Under the pieces are notes generated by a model that was given only the letters and a program-made list of their open reading frames with translations, was not told where the DNA came from and did not search any database. From Chamaelirium japonicum (Eukaryota; Streptophyta; Magnoliopsida; Liliales; Melanthiaceae), in the NCBI GenBank assembly GCA_947650365.1, contig OX393551.1:62861173-62925172 (forward strand): a DNA stretch of 64,000 nucleotides, given 5' to 3'. Positions 49,718 through 63,300 of the stretch are shown here, piece after piece. How positions within the stretch are numbered: the stretch's first letter is position 1; the number at the start of each line of letters is the position of its first letter. The translations under genes were made by a program, and so were the position numbers.

Positions 49718-50238
49718 AATTAGGCCCTCCAAGAAGGGCACCCTGCCGGCCCAGCCCGTCAAAGCCCATCTAAAACCGGCCCAACCAAAGCCTGGCCCGG
49801 CCAGGCTTTTTCAGTCACCGCGTTGGGCTCGGACGTAGTGTTTTCCGGTCCGGCCCGGCCCGGCCCGACTTATTCAAAGAGTACGATTTTGTACGATTCT
49901 GGGCAGGGGATTGAATGTTCAAATAGTTGGTGTTGGGGCTCTCTAGTTGGTGCTAGCCGCTGGGGCTGAGAGTCAACTAGAGAGCCCCAGCACCAACTAG
50001 ATCGCTTCAATCCCCTGAATAGATTTTTTAAATCTTAATTTTTTATATAAAAAATTATTAATATTTATTTTCTGAAAAAAAATTATATAATTTATAGGCT
50101 CGGATCCGGCCTGGACCCTCGAAAGGTCAAGCTAGGGCTGATGGTTTTTAGGCCCGTAAGAGTCAGGACCCGGTCTTGCCTGTATATAGAAAAGTCGGAC
50201 CCAGGCTTACCCAAGCCCGGCCCGTTGGCAGCCGTAAG
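49718..50238. mobile_element. MITE with GGCCCGGC-rich ends and a nested hairpin
   Basis: The left end (TAGGCCTATCAATTAGGCCC, then GCCCGGCC motifs) and right end (AAGCCCGGCCCGTTGGCAGC) are roughly inverted. Inside, 49,903-50,024 is a palindrome with arms GGGGATTGAA...GGGGCTCTCTAGTTGGTG and complement. No target duplication was found, so the borders are tentative. Confidence 0.5.
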
Positions 50239-50329
50239 ACTCGTTACCGCTTCCTCCCTTTGTCTGATCAATTCTGATGCACGTGTATCTTTTTTCTTTG
50301 GGTTTTCTTGATCTTTACCCCTCAATTAA

Positions 50330-50522
50330 TTAGGGTAACTAAAAAGTACCTCCTCCAACCTTAATTTTCAAAATTTACCCCCCCAAACCCTATTTTTCAT
50401 TGCAAAAGGCTACGTTGGTTTACGGTCAACAAGGGGTAAGACTTTGAAATTAAAGCCACAAGGGGTACTTCCTAATTAAACCAATTAAGCGGGGGGCAAG
50501 GTCAAAAAAACCCTTTTTCTTA
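50330..50522. mobile_element. Short TIR element candidate
   Basis: The left TTAATTAGGGTAACTAAAAAGTACCTCC and the right GGGGTACTTCCTAATTAAACC are partly inverted (AAGTACC / GGTACTT within matching AATTA context). About 190 bp. Confidence 0.35.
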
Positions 50523-50997
50523 GGATTTTTTAAAAAATAATATTTAAAAAATAAATATTTAATTTAATAGCGTTTGATCGAAAGTATTTATCAGTTTAGC
50601 GCTCTGACGGCCACGTGGCATGTCAGGGCCGTAAAACGAGACACGATAATTTTTTTTTTTTTTTTTTGTTTCAAGGAGAACCCGGTATTTGGATTACAGG
50701 GTTTAAACCCGGTGTTTTGGACACCGAGTTTAACCGAGCCCCCTTATATAAGATTTCTATACTTAGCCGTTTTCTCGTTGGATTTCGGATAAACCTGGTA
50801 TCCACAATACCGGGTTTAAACCCTGTAATCCAAATAACGGGTTATACTTGAAACAGGAAAAAAAAAAAAAACATCTCGACTCGCTTTACGATGCTTACAT
50901 GTCACGTGACTGTCAGAGCGCTAGTATGGTAATTACTTTTGATCAAACGCTATTTGTTTAAATATTTAATTTTTAAATACTATTTTGGAAAAAATCC
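50523..50997. mobile_element. Foldback MULE-like MITE, copy 2
   Basis: Same family as 23,343-23,780: AT-rich termini, GTTTGATC.AAAGTA, AGCGCT, GCCACGTGGCATGTCA and AACCCGGTATTTGGATTA, with the mirror arm to 50,997. The right-arm element ends TTTTGGAAAAAATCC. The flanks are T-rich, so the duplication is only tentative. Confidence 0.7.
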
Positions 50998-51000
50998 CTT

Positions 51001-51267
51001 TTTTCTTTTGTGGGATCTTGTGCTCGTTGCTCCATTCTTCCAAACGGCAATGGCAGCATTCCTTTGGCTTTTATAACCCTTTTGTTAGGAGGCTGAAGTT
51101 TAGAATAAGCTGTCGTTGCTGAATAAGCTGTTTCAGAAAACTTTTTTTTTTCTTTCAGAAAACTAATTTCAGAAAAACTTCTTCAGTAAGCTGATGTTTT
51201 GATAAGCCGTTGTGAAGAAGCTGTTACTAAATTTTTTTGAAAAGTGACTTTTGAATAAACTGCTAGT

Positions 51268-51342
<75 letters not shown>

Positions 51343-51850
51343 TGGGGGGGGGGGGGAACCTCAAAGCGGCGCTGGCGACAGATGGCAAGGGGAGCTCTCA
51401 GGTGAATGACAATCGAGGGCTCTCAGGCAGATGGTGGCAACATCGAGAGGAGACGATCTCAGATTCGGTGACTGCACAACATTCGAGCAAATCCGACATT
51501 TGGCGGCAACATTCGAACAAATCCGGCGTAACTGCAGTAATTCGGCGACTGGATTCCAATCGAAAGGAGATATTATATCAAATCCAACGAGCAAATCCAG
51601 CTCGAGAGATCTCAGATCAAATCCGGATCGAGAGAAGAACTCAGATCAAACCCAGCGACTGCAGTAAATCCGGATCGAGAGGAGAAAGACATTAACTGTA
51701 GCAAAACCGGCAACTACATCAAGTGGCTGAGCGGCGGCCGCCAGCAACACAGTCGATGGAGCACATAGACGATGACAATCAATTCGACGAAGCTCAAAAA
51801 GGAACCATCAATGACTGTAATATCATTTTAACCCTACATAACAACACACA
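51001..51850. other. Intergenic with (CA)n(GA)n microsatellite
   Basis: CA repeats and GA repeats at 51,271-51,341, then a G run. 51,360-51,700 repeats short blocks such as CAAATCC.G and GAGAGATCTCAGATCAAATC but shows no recognisable protein. 51,850-52,118 probably holds the chorismate synthase 3' untranslated region. Confidence 0.5.
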
Positions 51851-52118
51851 TCTTTATTGAACAGAATCACCAAATGTCATCAGGCATACTGGCCCATCAC
51901 AGTGTACACTATATGCAGAAGGTGATACCGAGAGGACAAAAGTTAAGAGAACCAAGTATAGTCACTTTTCCATTTTTCAAAAATGACCACTACTCGAAAC
52001 CCACTCCAGTTACTCATAATTCCATTTTTCAAACACACAAACCGTCCTTTTGTCTGCATAATCGATAATAGATAGGATTCGAGCAAACATAACTGTTTTT
52101 TCTGCGGGGGAGAGGTCA

Positions 52119-55100
52119 CTAATCAAGCTTCGATGGAGACAGTGAACCATTGATAGGTGTGCCAATGCGCTCTTGGAGAGCCGGGTTGACGGGAAACATC
52201 TCACATTGAGCTATGTGAGCCATCAGCTGATCCACAAGCACCAGCGCTACCATTGCTTCCACCATGGGGACAGCTGCAACACCAGTGAAAGAAAGCTTTA
52301 TAGATGAGTCATTGAACTGAGAATTGTAATTCCGCAGATGAGAGCTGTGGAAACGAAACCCCGACCTCGAGGCACCACGCAGGGATCATGGCGACCCCTT
52401 GCTATAAGATCCGTTTCCTGCCGTTCCCTGGTCACCGTATTCTGTTTCTTCTGCATAGATCAATTCATTTCACATGAGTACTACAGTGAACTAATGACTT
52501 AACGGAGCAGGACAAAATATTATTTCTTTTTAGGGGTGGCATGAACAACAGAAAAATATAAAAGAGGAACCCTCTGACTTCAGCTACTCCAGACACATGA
52601 TCGTAGAGAAAGTTGCATTGCGCCAAAAGACCAACGAGGTGGATGTTACCCCCCCCCCGGCAACTGGACTTTTAACGTTTCTTGCTATGCCCTATCTTGC
52701 TAAGTTGTCTTAGTCAGGTTTCAACATAATCTTAGAGGGTTGACACCAGGTTGACAGTCGGTCGAAAACTCTTGTCGACCATACTTATAATTAACCGCAA
52801 CTCGAGCATCTCGATGGGATATGACTTGGATGGTAGATTATGATGACTCAACCCAGAGGATACATTACTCATATTATTGGAGTATATTTTGCTCGTAAAC
52901 CACAAGTTTTGGGAAGCTTGCACTACTAATCGAAATAAAGGTTCCAAAAATGGAAAGAATAGAGTAAACATGACTTACCCCAATCGTAGAGGTGGGCTTA
53001 AAAGCTACTCTCATGTATATGGTTTCCCCGTTAGATATCCCTCCCTGTACACAGATCTCAAAATCTCAGAAGAATCGATAAGAACTCAGACATTGTAGAG
53101 CATAGTATTAAATCAATGAAGAAAAAGAAAAAGGCTAAATAAAAGAAACAGACCTGGATTCCACCGGATCGGTTTGTTCTCGTGCGAATGTTTCCATCTT
53201 CATCCATGTAGAACTCGTCATTATGCTCACTTCCTGTCATGAAAGTACCTGCACAAAAGTAGCACGACAGAACAGTTACGCGGCCTACTTTTAAAACCGC
53301 AAAGTGATTTTGTTGGTTGAGCTTAGATGACAATCTATCTTTCCATTTTTGGTTCAATTAACAACAATAATCATAAACGGAAGTATTCTCTACCTGCAAA
53401 CCCACTGCCAAACTCAAATCCCTTGGTTGCAGGCAAGGAAAGTACAGCTTTTGCAAGGTCGGCTTCAAGCTTATCAAAGACCGGAGATCCGAGCCCCTGA
53501 TACATGGTGATGAAAGCTATTCAATTGGTCATCAAGGATACTACAAAACAATATTGGTCCAGTAATTTTGGAAAATAGATGATAAGACTCGCAATATAAA
53601 TGAGAATTGTGTTGGCCCAAGTTATACAGCTCGAAAGTGGAATTGAATTGAACAAAACTCTTACACGTGGAACATTTCTTGCAATGCAGGTCACAACACC
53701 ACCAACAGAGTCACCCCTCACTCTGACAGCGTCAATAGCATCAATCATCCTTTGAGCATGTTCTGGATCTGGGCACCTAACGATGTTACTCTCTATCTGG
53801 TAAATTTCGAGCAGAGAGTTGTTATAATGCTATGCAAAGAACAAAAGCACTAGAAACCCTTTATGCCATGGAAACTACATACCTGATCAAAGGTCACAAT
53901 CTCATTATTGACCACTCCTTCTGGAAGCACAACTTTATGCACTTGAGAAACATAAGCCAATATCTGGAGAAGCACAAAGATGTTAACAGAAACTTAAAAC
54001 ATTAATTCCTGATATCACGATACAAGATTGTTTTTCTTCTAGGACTGAGGGCCCATCAATCTTATGCTTTCCATCCCAAGTTCATAGAGTACAGGAAAAA
54101 ATTATAGCACCCACAATTAAACAGGGTTTTTCTTTAAGATAGTGCTCCTGCTTTATCCATATAATTGCTATTTTATATTGTATCCATCATGTTAAAGCAT
54201 CAAATGTCGGTCCCAAGCCCAGATGAAAAAGGTTCAGGGCTGATGCGAGGTTGAAAATCGGTCGAAAAAAAAAGCAACTCAAACTATTAAGTGAATCCTA
54301 ATATAAATAACCATGGAAGTTTGCAGAAACGATATGGAAATGCTTTCAATGACAACAAAGATACTCATTTAATGGAAATGACAGGCAAATACATATTCAT
54401 AAAGTCATCCCCAAAAAGATGAAAGAAGGCTCGATGTTCAATGACAATGTTTTACTTTGCTTCAATTTTGTTCATGTATTTAACCCTAACTATATTATAG
54501 TTAAAATGTAGGAAACAAATTGCAATAAGGAAACCTAAACTTCAACAGAGAGTTGCCCCATTATACACTGGGCTACCACAGGACACGTAAGAAAACTACA
54601 TTAAGCAAGGAACATAGTACATGCACTAAAAATCAATGAAACAATGAATCCGATGCACATAATTGTATAAGCCCACCTCCGTTCCTGATTTCATTCTGAG
54701 GATCTTCTTCGCAACAGCCCCAGCTGCAACTCTCCCAATTGTTTCTCTTGCTGATGATCTGCCACCTCCCTACAAGTCAACTTCAGAAATCAAACATTGA
54801 TGTTTCTACAGGAAAATAATCACCCAAGTTTCGGTCAACCTAATTCGCTATCAATCGTAAAAGCATAGATAGAAAATTTGAATGCAAGGCTCCAAGATAA
54901 GTGACAGGAACATAAAGATACCTGCACCGATCTCAAACCATATTTAAAATCGTAAGTGGCATCTGCATGAGAAGGTCTATATGCCTTCGACATTTCACTA
55001 TAGTCCTGCAAAAATCCATCAAGGAAGAAATGTTCAATTCTGAAGTCAGCATCACAATTAAAACAAATAAAATAGAGAAAAACTTGAAACTTCATAAATG

Positions 55101-58100
55101 TGTATGAGATCCTAATCGGTCGGCAAATATACGTCAATCTCCAGACAATTTATAAGTCTTCGAAATCATAAACACAAACTTGGTAACCAACCAGGGATTA
55201 CCACGTACAATCAAATGCACCTTTGCCAATCAAATGAAGGTGTGCATGTACTGTACTGTCTTGATCCAACACTTTATTGTCCAAATTCATGATTTATAGA
55301 AGCAAGAACGAAGATAAATGGAAATAGGTTGCAGGGAAACTGATTGTAATGCATATGGCATCAACAATAAGAAGACAGAGCTTCCACCATCACAGTGTTG
55401 AGGATATCAGGGCAACACAATTGCCATATGTGGATTTTTCAGCATAGACACAGAAAGACAGCCCGCCTAGTTTCATTATGGCTTGGAGACACCATTTGAT
55501 ATGGTGGCCCATGTCATTTGGAGGCCCACTGGACTTTATTTTAATTTTCTAATTATTTTTACAATTTTTGTTACTTTTATTAGGGTTGTTTTTAGTTAGT
55601 TTTTAAGCTTGTGAAGGTTATTTTTAGCCCTATATTACATGCCAAACTTTTATGTATGAAACTTGAATCCTAGATTTCTCGTATTTACATATACATGAAA
55701 ACTTTCTGCACTTTCTGAGAGAGGACAACAATGAGCAATAGGCTCAAGGCGAGAGGCCAAACTCTGGTGAGAGATCAGAGAACCACGATACCAAGGCAAT
55801 TATCATCACCATCTTCTCCTTCCCCTCGTCCTCAACTAGTGCCTATCCACCCTCGAACACCTGTACAGACCACTCACGGCCACCTCGTGCCGATTGTGCC
55901 GCAGCCCCCACGTGCCCGACATCTGTGGCCCACGTGCACTCGAGACCATGTGTGCCCATCGCCTGAAGTTGTTGAGCGCATACCATCTGCGACCCCACTT
56001 CTATGGCCGCCGCGTATCATGCCGGCCACGGCCAGTGCGCCCCTGTTTGTTGGCCCCTTCTTCGGTGGAATTCATATGTTTCGTCACTTAATTCCCATAT
56101 CACGTACTTCTTTGGTTAGTTTATTTTTCCTAATAACTTTAAGTCATAATTATATGTGTTAACTATACTGCTCTTTTGTCTAGGACAACAACATCACATC
56201 ACGTGCCCATTAAATTAAGTCTAATAATTTTGTCGAAACCCTTTTGGGCCACTTCTACTTTTATATTAAAAGAGATCGCCCTAAACTAGGGAAGTCCCTA
56301 GACTTACAAACGATCGAACTAATCCAACCCTTTAACTCATTGGCACTACCTGATTGGCCCTTAATTAATAACTTGTTCCATGTTTGGTGTTGTGAGATAA
56401 TGGAAATTGTTTGCTTAATTTTTTATGTTTGCTTTATCGGTGATGATTGACGTGTTGATCTCTAAATCATAATTTGTGGTTTATATTGCATTTGGTCCTA
56501 CATCACACGTGTATCATAGGGGGCTCTAGCCTCCTGTATTTTAGGCCAATAGGAAGTCCCTCCTCTTATAGGACTCCAGTAGAATTATAACTTTGTTTTC
56601 AGTTCATATTTTGAGAAATTAAGGACTATCAATTAGATTAGAAGTTCGATTACAATCAGAATTGTACTCGATGGGTTTATCTTTTAATGGAATTCTCAAA
56701 CTTATTTTTTCGGACACTTCTTAAAGTTTAGGAGTCGTATTATAGGTGGAAATGTTTTAAAAGAGTCATAGTTGAATTGTATATTGGGTTAGGGAGGCAT
56801 AAACTTGGATTACTACAGTAATCCAAGTGAAAAGTCTAGTGCAATAGTGAAAATCAGCATGATATGATAAGGTTGTCAGACTACATGGTCTTCCTAAGAC
56901 CATTGTGTCAGATCGTGACATGAAATTCATGAGCTACTTTTGGAAAACCCTTTAACCAATGATGGGTACCAAATTATACTTTTCAATGGCTTATCATCCA
57001 CAGACAGATGGCCATACTGAAGTGGTCAATCGAAGCTTAATTACGCAATTTATTGAGGTGTTTGGTGGGTGATACTAATAGTAATTGGGATTCAATTCTT
57101 ACTACCGTCGAGTTTGCATACAACAATTCCATCAATAGGTCTATAGGTATGGATCCTTTTGAAGTTGTTCATGATTATCAACTTAGAAAGCCTACTATAG
57201 GTCTTCTGCCTATGTCTACACATGCTAGAGTTTCAGAGTCAGCCGAGTCATGTACGTCATGTCCAAGAATTGCATAAAAAAATCACCAAGAAAATTCAAA
57301 CAAGTTATCAACAATATAAATTTTTTGTTGATTCGCAGAGACTTCAACAATTCAATATAGGTGATTATGTAATGATTCAGATCTGGCCTGAGAGACTCCC
57401 TACATGACTGTAAAGAAACTACAAGCTCGTAGTGCCAAGCCATTTAAAATATTGAAAAGCACCAGTCAAAATGCTTATGTCATTGATTTATAGTCTGACT
57501 TCAAGATTAGTAATATTTTTATGTGGAAGAACTAGTAGAGCCTTTGAAGGTTCAACAATTATACCCGATGCTCGATGACCATTTTGGTGAGCCTTCCCAT
57601 GATAAAAGTGTTGACTCTATACCTGATATTGTGTAGCCTACTTGCCTGCCTATAATACAAGCACATAAAGAGCATATTGATGCTATTTTTGATGAGCATA
57701 TTGTTTCCACCAGAGATGGAGGATTCCAGTGGTACCTTGTTCGCCGGAAATGACGTCCAGACTCCCACTGCACAAGGATCACTCGCAACAAGCTACAAAT
57801 GATAGATCTAGACCTACTAGAGCATTTTTCGAGCTTCTAGGAGCTGTACCGACAAGGTCGAGTTCCTCCCACATTGGGAGAGTTGATGAGGATATCAAGC
57901 CTCAGATCACGCATGTCTACAGCCGTCGGCTCAGAAGGACGGTCCAGCCAATCTCGCTTTGGTTTGGATGATGATAGACCCACTATCGGGGCCCGATTAT
58001 GTTTTTAGATATATATTATGGCATTAATTAGGGTTAATTTTAAGCATGCATGTTTTGGCATTTCTTGCTTTCATTTAGTCCCACATTGCCCATGGGAAAC

Positions 58101-59861
58101 TTATGCGCCGCCATGGAGGGTTATTTAAAGTCCCCCCTCGGCCTTCCTTTATGTGTTATGTTATGATCAATAAAATTTGGATTGTGTTTGTGTTCCTAAT
58201 GAAGGATGCATGAAAGTTGCTTGGTGGTAAAGCCTTGCACAATCTCTAGGGGGTCCCCTCGTCTCTTATTGTTCTCAATCTTTGCGTGAAAGAATCGGAG
58301 AAGATCTTAGGGTTTCGGTTCAGCGTGAAGGAAATCCTTCTCTTCTATTTCAAAGTTCAGAAGAAGAAGAGAAGAGGGAGAAGTCCAATCCAGATTCTGC
58401 CTTTTTCCTTCTTTTTCTTCCTCTCTTCCCCCCCCCCCCCCCCCCCCCCCCCCCGTTTGTGCATCTCTCCCGTGAGGAGGCAACGGCAAGAAGCCCCTCC
58501 CCTTGTTCTGTTTTCCCGTGAAAAACAAGGAACGATGGCCTTTGTCAGCGTGAAACAAGACACGGGAAATAATTCCCGTGTCAACTGGCTTGTTGGGGGC
58601 ACCCCACAGCCCAGCTAGGAGCACCTGTAGGCCACCAGCACTGCTGGGTACCCTAGAAGCACTCAGGGCCCCCAATTGTGTTGAGTGCACCTCCAATTGC
58701 CTCGATCGTGTTGATTCGGTACCGATTTCGCTGATCAGAAGCTACTTCGACGGAGAACTCCTTGCTCATGGATCAACTTCTCTCCTAAGAATCATCATCG
58801 CTCCTCTGTGTTTGTCTGCAACCATGTAGAAATAATTATCTACAGAAAAACCTAGTTAGATCGTTTCATCTCATTAAAATATATTTTCTTCATCAAATAA
58901 TTGTTGACTTGTGATAGGATCCTCCAACAATACAAATAAAATATCATTTGAAACCTTTTGAGCCATAAGATTAATCTTGGGATCCTTTTTAGGGTTATCA
59001 ATTTTTTAATATTAATTATGTTACAATCCCAGGCCAATGAAAATCTTTGTATTACAAACGATAAAATCATTTTTAAAATTAAATACTTGATATTATATGT
59101 TGCTTTTGTCATCTAGTCTATCTAGATCATTAAAATAATTGTTTGTCTTGAATATTGAATAATAAAAAGTGAATCCTAAAATCTTATATTAAAATTATTA
59201 GTGAAATAGGCTGTAATTTAAGAACATAAGTGAAATAGGCTGTAATTTGTAAGGCAACTAACTCCTAAGGAACGTGACATAGAAAATCTAAGACGGATTG
59301 GCAGATAAAAGATAATTCTATGCATAAAGGACTAAAACTAGAAATAGATGAAGCTAACTTGCATTTTTCAATCTAATGCAGCAGGCCTGCTATAATCTGA
59401 CTAGCAATATCATAGTGCTACGGCATTGCATACAGGATATTAAATGAAGCACCAGATAATTTAAATGTCATCATTGGAAATTTGGAATCCCTAGCTTTCC
59501 AATCAGGCACTCACATTTCCTCTTTGATCTGTATTTGGTACAAGAACAGTGATTGGAGTTCCTGTAGTCATTCCTGCAGAACAAATTATACATGATTAAG
59601 TCCTGAATTTAACAAAGCCAGAAAATGGGCGCTGATCATTGACAATGTCAAATTTTCAACTGGTAGAGATTGCATGGGTGTTGACATTACACCAAGAAAA
59701 TAGTTATCTGACCTTCAGATATTCCTGAAATAATTCGGCATGTATCAGTCTCTTTTCGTGGAGTAGTTATTCGGCTCTGGCCTGGCCTCCTAGGTAGAGG
59801 AATTTATTTAAGTCAGACTAATGGAATTATTACTCACAATTTTTAGCACATTTATAATAAG

Positions 59862-59928
<67 letters not shown>

Positions 59929-60276
59929 CGATCCAGTGAGATACCTTGTGAGAAACCTATTTAGAGGTTTTAGAATTTGATGAAAATTGGTGGGTGTGCT
60001 ATGTATGGCAATTTGATCATCCTCACCAAAATTCATCAAATTCTAAAACCTCTAGGTGTAACAACTTTGTTATTCAAATTTATGATTTTTATGGACGGTC
60101 GATAAATCTTCTAACATTCGATGCCTCTAGAAGTATTAAAATTTGATGAATTTTGGTGAGGATGATCAACTTGCCATACATAGCACACCCACAAATTTTC
60201 ATCAAATTCTAAAACCTCTAGATAGGTTTCTCACAAGGTATCTCATATAAGAGATATCTCACTAGATCGCCGCCCT

Positions 60277-60366
<90 letters not shown>

Positions 60367-63300
60367 CCAGTGGCCAATTGCAATAAAATCTGATAAAGAA
60401 AAGACCTTCTATCGAGTTCCACTTGCATATCAGCTTCAGAGATGGGAATTCTAGGAGGGCATCCGCTGATGGTACAACCAACACCACCTCCATGAGATTC
60501 TCCATAAGTTGTAACATTGAAGTAATTTCCAAATTGATTTCCGATGGCTTGCACCTCTGATTTTCACAATAAGATCTTTAAAAGGAAAAAAATTTGGATT
60601 CTCACACCTATGCATATGATAATGACAAATAATAATTATACAAACAGATGAAACATACATTCTGATGCTGTAATAATGCATAGATGATTAGGAGCTACAT
60701 AATATTTAACGAGAACACATTATTGAAAAGAGGAAAATAAATACCAAAAAAATGCACTTCTTTTGGAGGGAACTTATCTATCATATACTAATCGTGATGT
60801 TCCGCACTATGGCATTAATATCAAACTCTTGCAATTTGCCTAAGATGACTCAAAATGAAGTGGGAGCAAGGATACAACAATCACAAGGATTAAGCAGGAG
60901 ATTTTTGGCAGATTGATTCTAACATTAGGCTAATATAAGAACGGTCAGATGTACAAAGCTGTAGTAGCAACAGTAGGCACTGAGGCAGCTGAAGAACCAG
61001 GAAGGCGAGAACAGGGGTGGAGCACACCCTGTAGACTGAGTGGAAAAGATGAGGCCCTAGAGGCGAGGGTACGCAGACGAGTCTCCTCAGCGACCAGCTC
61101 AGCAACAATCTCATCCAGGCAAGGAAGACTGTCCCGGTGTAGAAGCTGGCTTGCCAAAGCACTGAACTCGGGTCGAAGGGCATCAAAGCTTATCTGACGA
61201 TAAAACTATTGAACGGTCAACTCACTATATTGTGCCGACTGGGCCTGGGTGAGAAGCCGATATTCACGTGTACCTCTTTTCTCAATGAAGTGTGTAGTAA
61301 GATGTTCCCAAATTTAAGCAGCAATGGCAAGGCCTATAACATCCCTACGAAGAGACCAGTCAATGGAAGTAATGAGGTATACCTTGATGCGCTGGTCACG
61401 AAGCCTCCATGGACCGTAGTCATCATCAGAGGAGGAATGGATGATGGAGCCATCTAGACGTCCTTTTAGAATGCGACCCTCCAGTGCGGATTCCACTATG
61501 GTGGACCACGCCGACCAATCGGCAGCATGCCAGCATCATGGAGCAAGAAGTCCGTCAAGAGAAGAAGGAAATCCCATGGAATCTCATAGGGAGCCGGATG
61601 AGTCGGCAGAGTCGTCATCAAAGAAGAAAAGAACATCGAAGAAGATGAGCAGCCCGTGCCCTATGCTTCGCTCACGAAGGCGATCGTGCGAGTCAGCCGG
61701 GCGAGCAGGTTGCTGCAGCGGCCAGAGGCTTGGAGGCTAAACGACCAGAGGCTAGGAGTCTAGAGGAGGTCAGGCGGCTAAAGGGAGCAACGGCGGCCAG
61801 AGGCTTGGAGGCTAAACGATTAGAGGCTTGGAGGCTGGAGGAGGCCGGGCGGCTAAAGGGTGCAGAGGTCGCGCAAATCAGTGCGGGAACTCGCGAAGTC
61901 GGGTGTGGGCCAAGTCACGATCTGCGCTGGATTGCACGACAGCAATAGGAGAGAGAGGCCGACGTGACCTGCGCTGGATTGCGCGAGATCGCAGATCGCG
62001 CGGATCCGGGTCACGCGGGATCGTGAGATCGCGAGAAAGAGGGACGACGCGGGACTATTTGCACTGGATTGCACGAGATCGCAGCAAAGAGAGAGAGAGG
62101 ATAGCGTGGGATCGCAGAGAGAAGGGACGACGCGAGTCTATCTGCGATCAAGGTTTAAAATCACGGTATCGGTCGCGGTATCGATCGGCCCCGAACCGGT
62201 ATGTACCGGCCGGTACGTACCGGTACTGGCCGATACGGACCGATACCGGTTGAGAAAAAAAACCTAAAAAAAACCCAAAAAACTAGAAAAAAAAAAAACT
62301 TTAACCTGTCGGTACCGGTCCGTACCGGTCGGTACCAGCCTGTACCGGCCTGAACCGGCCGATACGGACCGGTACGTACCGGTACCGGCCGATACGGGCC
62401 AGGTATCGGGATCGGATGCAATACCAGTCTCGAACCGGCCAAAACCGATACGTACCGGCCGGTACGTACCGGTATCGGCCGAGATTTAAAACCCTGTCTG
62501 CGATGGACATCAGAGGATCGGATCACACTGCAGGCCGGCGATCAACCTCGCTCTGATACCATGTGACAAACCCTAGGGAGGAGAGAGAGAGAGAGACGGC
62601 TAGGGTTTGGGGAGAAAATGAGATGATTCTATCATTAGGCTAATATAAGTGAAAAAATACATGTGAGTCCTCTATATACTGAGTATGTGTATATACATGA
62701 ATACATCTTAACAACCCTCCCATCAATTTAGTTTTGATCAGATAAAAATTACCAAAAGAGAAAATTAAGTAGTTGACAAAAGGGAGTATTGTGCTAATAT
62801 TTCAAACTTTAGGGAACGATTTGGAACAAAATAAACTACATGGGGGGTTGTATGTTTTTTAGCTAAACTTCAGGGGGCAAAATGTAATTTACTCTAGAAA
62901 ATTTCATCAGAGACAGAATATAGTAAAGAAGCCATATAAAACTAGTTTAATTACGTTAGATTATATTAAGATATAGTATCAATATCCAAAAGAACACATT
63001 GCACCTAACGACCTAGATCAGAATTTCTGAAAAATTCAGAATAATTCGCGAACTTAAAGGAAATAAATTATTCAACGTCCTTACGTGTTCCTGAAGAGCT
63101 CCCGAATTATTTGAATTTTGACGAATAATTCACAAATTTGACTGCTGCTTTTTATTTAATTATAAATATATATATTTTGTTATCTATTGATACAAAATTG
63201 CTAGTGAAATATAATTAATCTTATTAATCTTTATGTTTCCGGTCTTTTTCCGCACTTTTTCCGGATTTCAGCCCTCTGCCGAATTATTCCCGAACTCCAA

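Larger units (their letters stand above)
60916..62713 (-). mobile_element. Copia derivative with LTR and gag only
   Basis: LTR at 62,564-62,713 (minus: TGTTAAGATG...GGGTTTGTCA), primer-binding site TGGTATCAGAG next to it (complement at about 62,552-62,563), then a gag remnant (61,457-60,950; [20 protein letters not shown] resembles the gag of the Copia element at 27-32 kb). At 60,916-60,940 a stretch of about 23 bp (ATTAGGCTAATATAAG) repeats a piece of the LTR, so the pol and most of the 3' LTR are gone. It lies in chorismate synthase intron 1. Confidence 0.7.

Noticed and set aside
55731-56162. 143-codon Pro-rich open frame in chorismate synthase intron 4
   Set aside because: No recognisable domain, lies within retrotransposon-derived intron sequence and ends in a random hydrophobic tail.
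56870-57970. Integrated pararetrovirus considered for the pol fragment
   Set aside because: An integrase with HPQTDG and AYNNS motifs is present, which fits Ty3 retrotransposons; plant pararetroviruses lack integrase.
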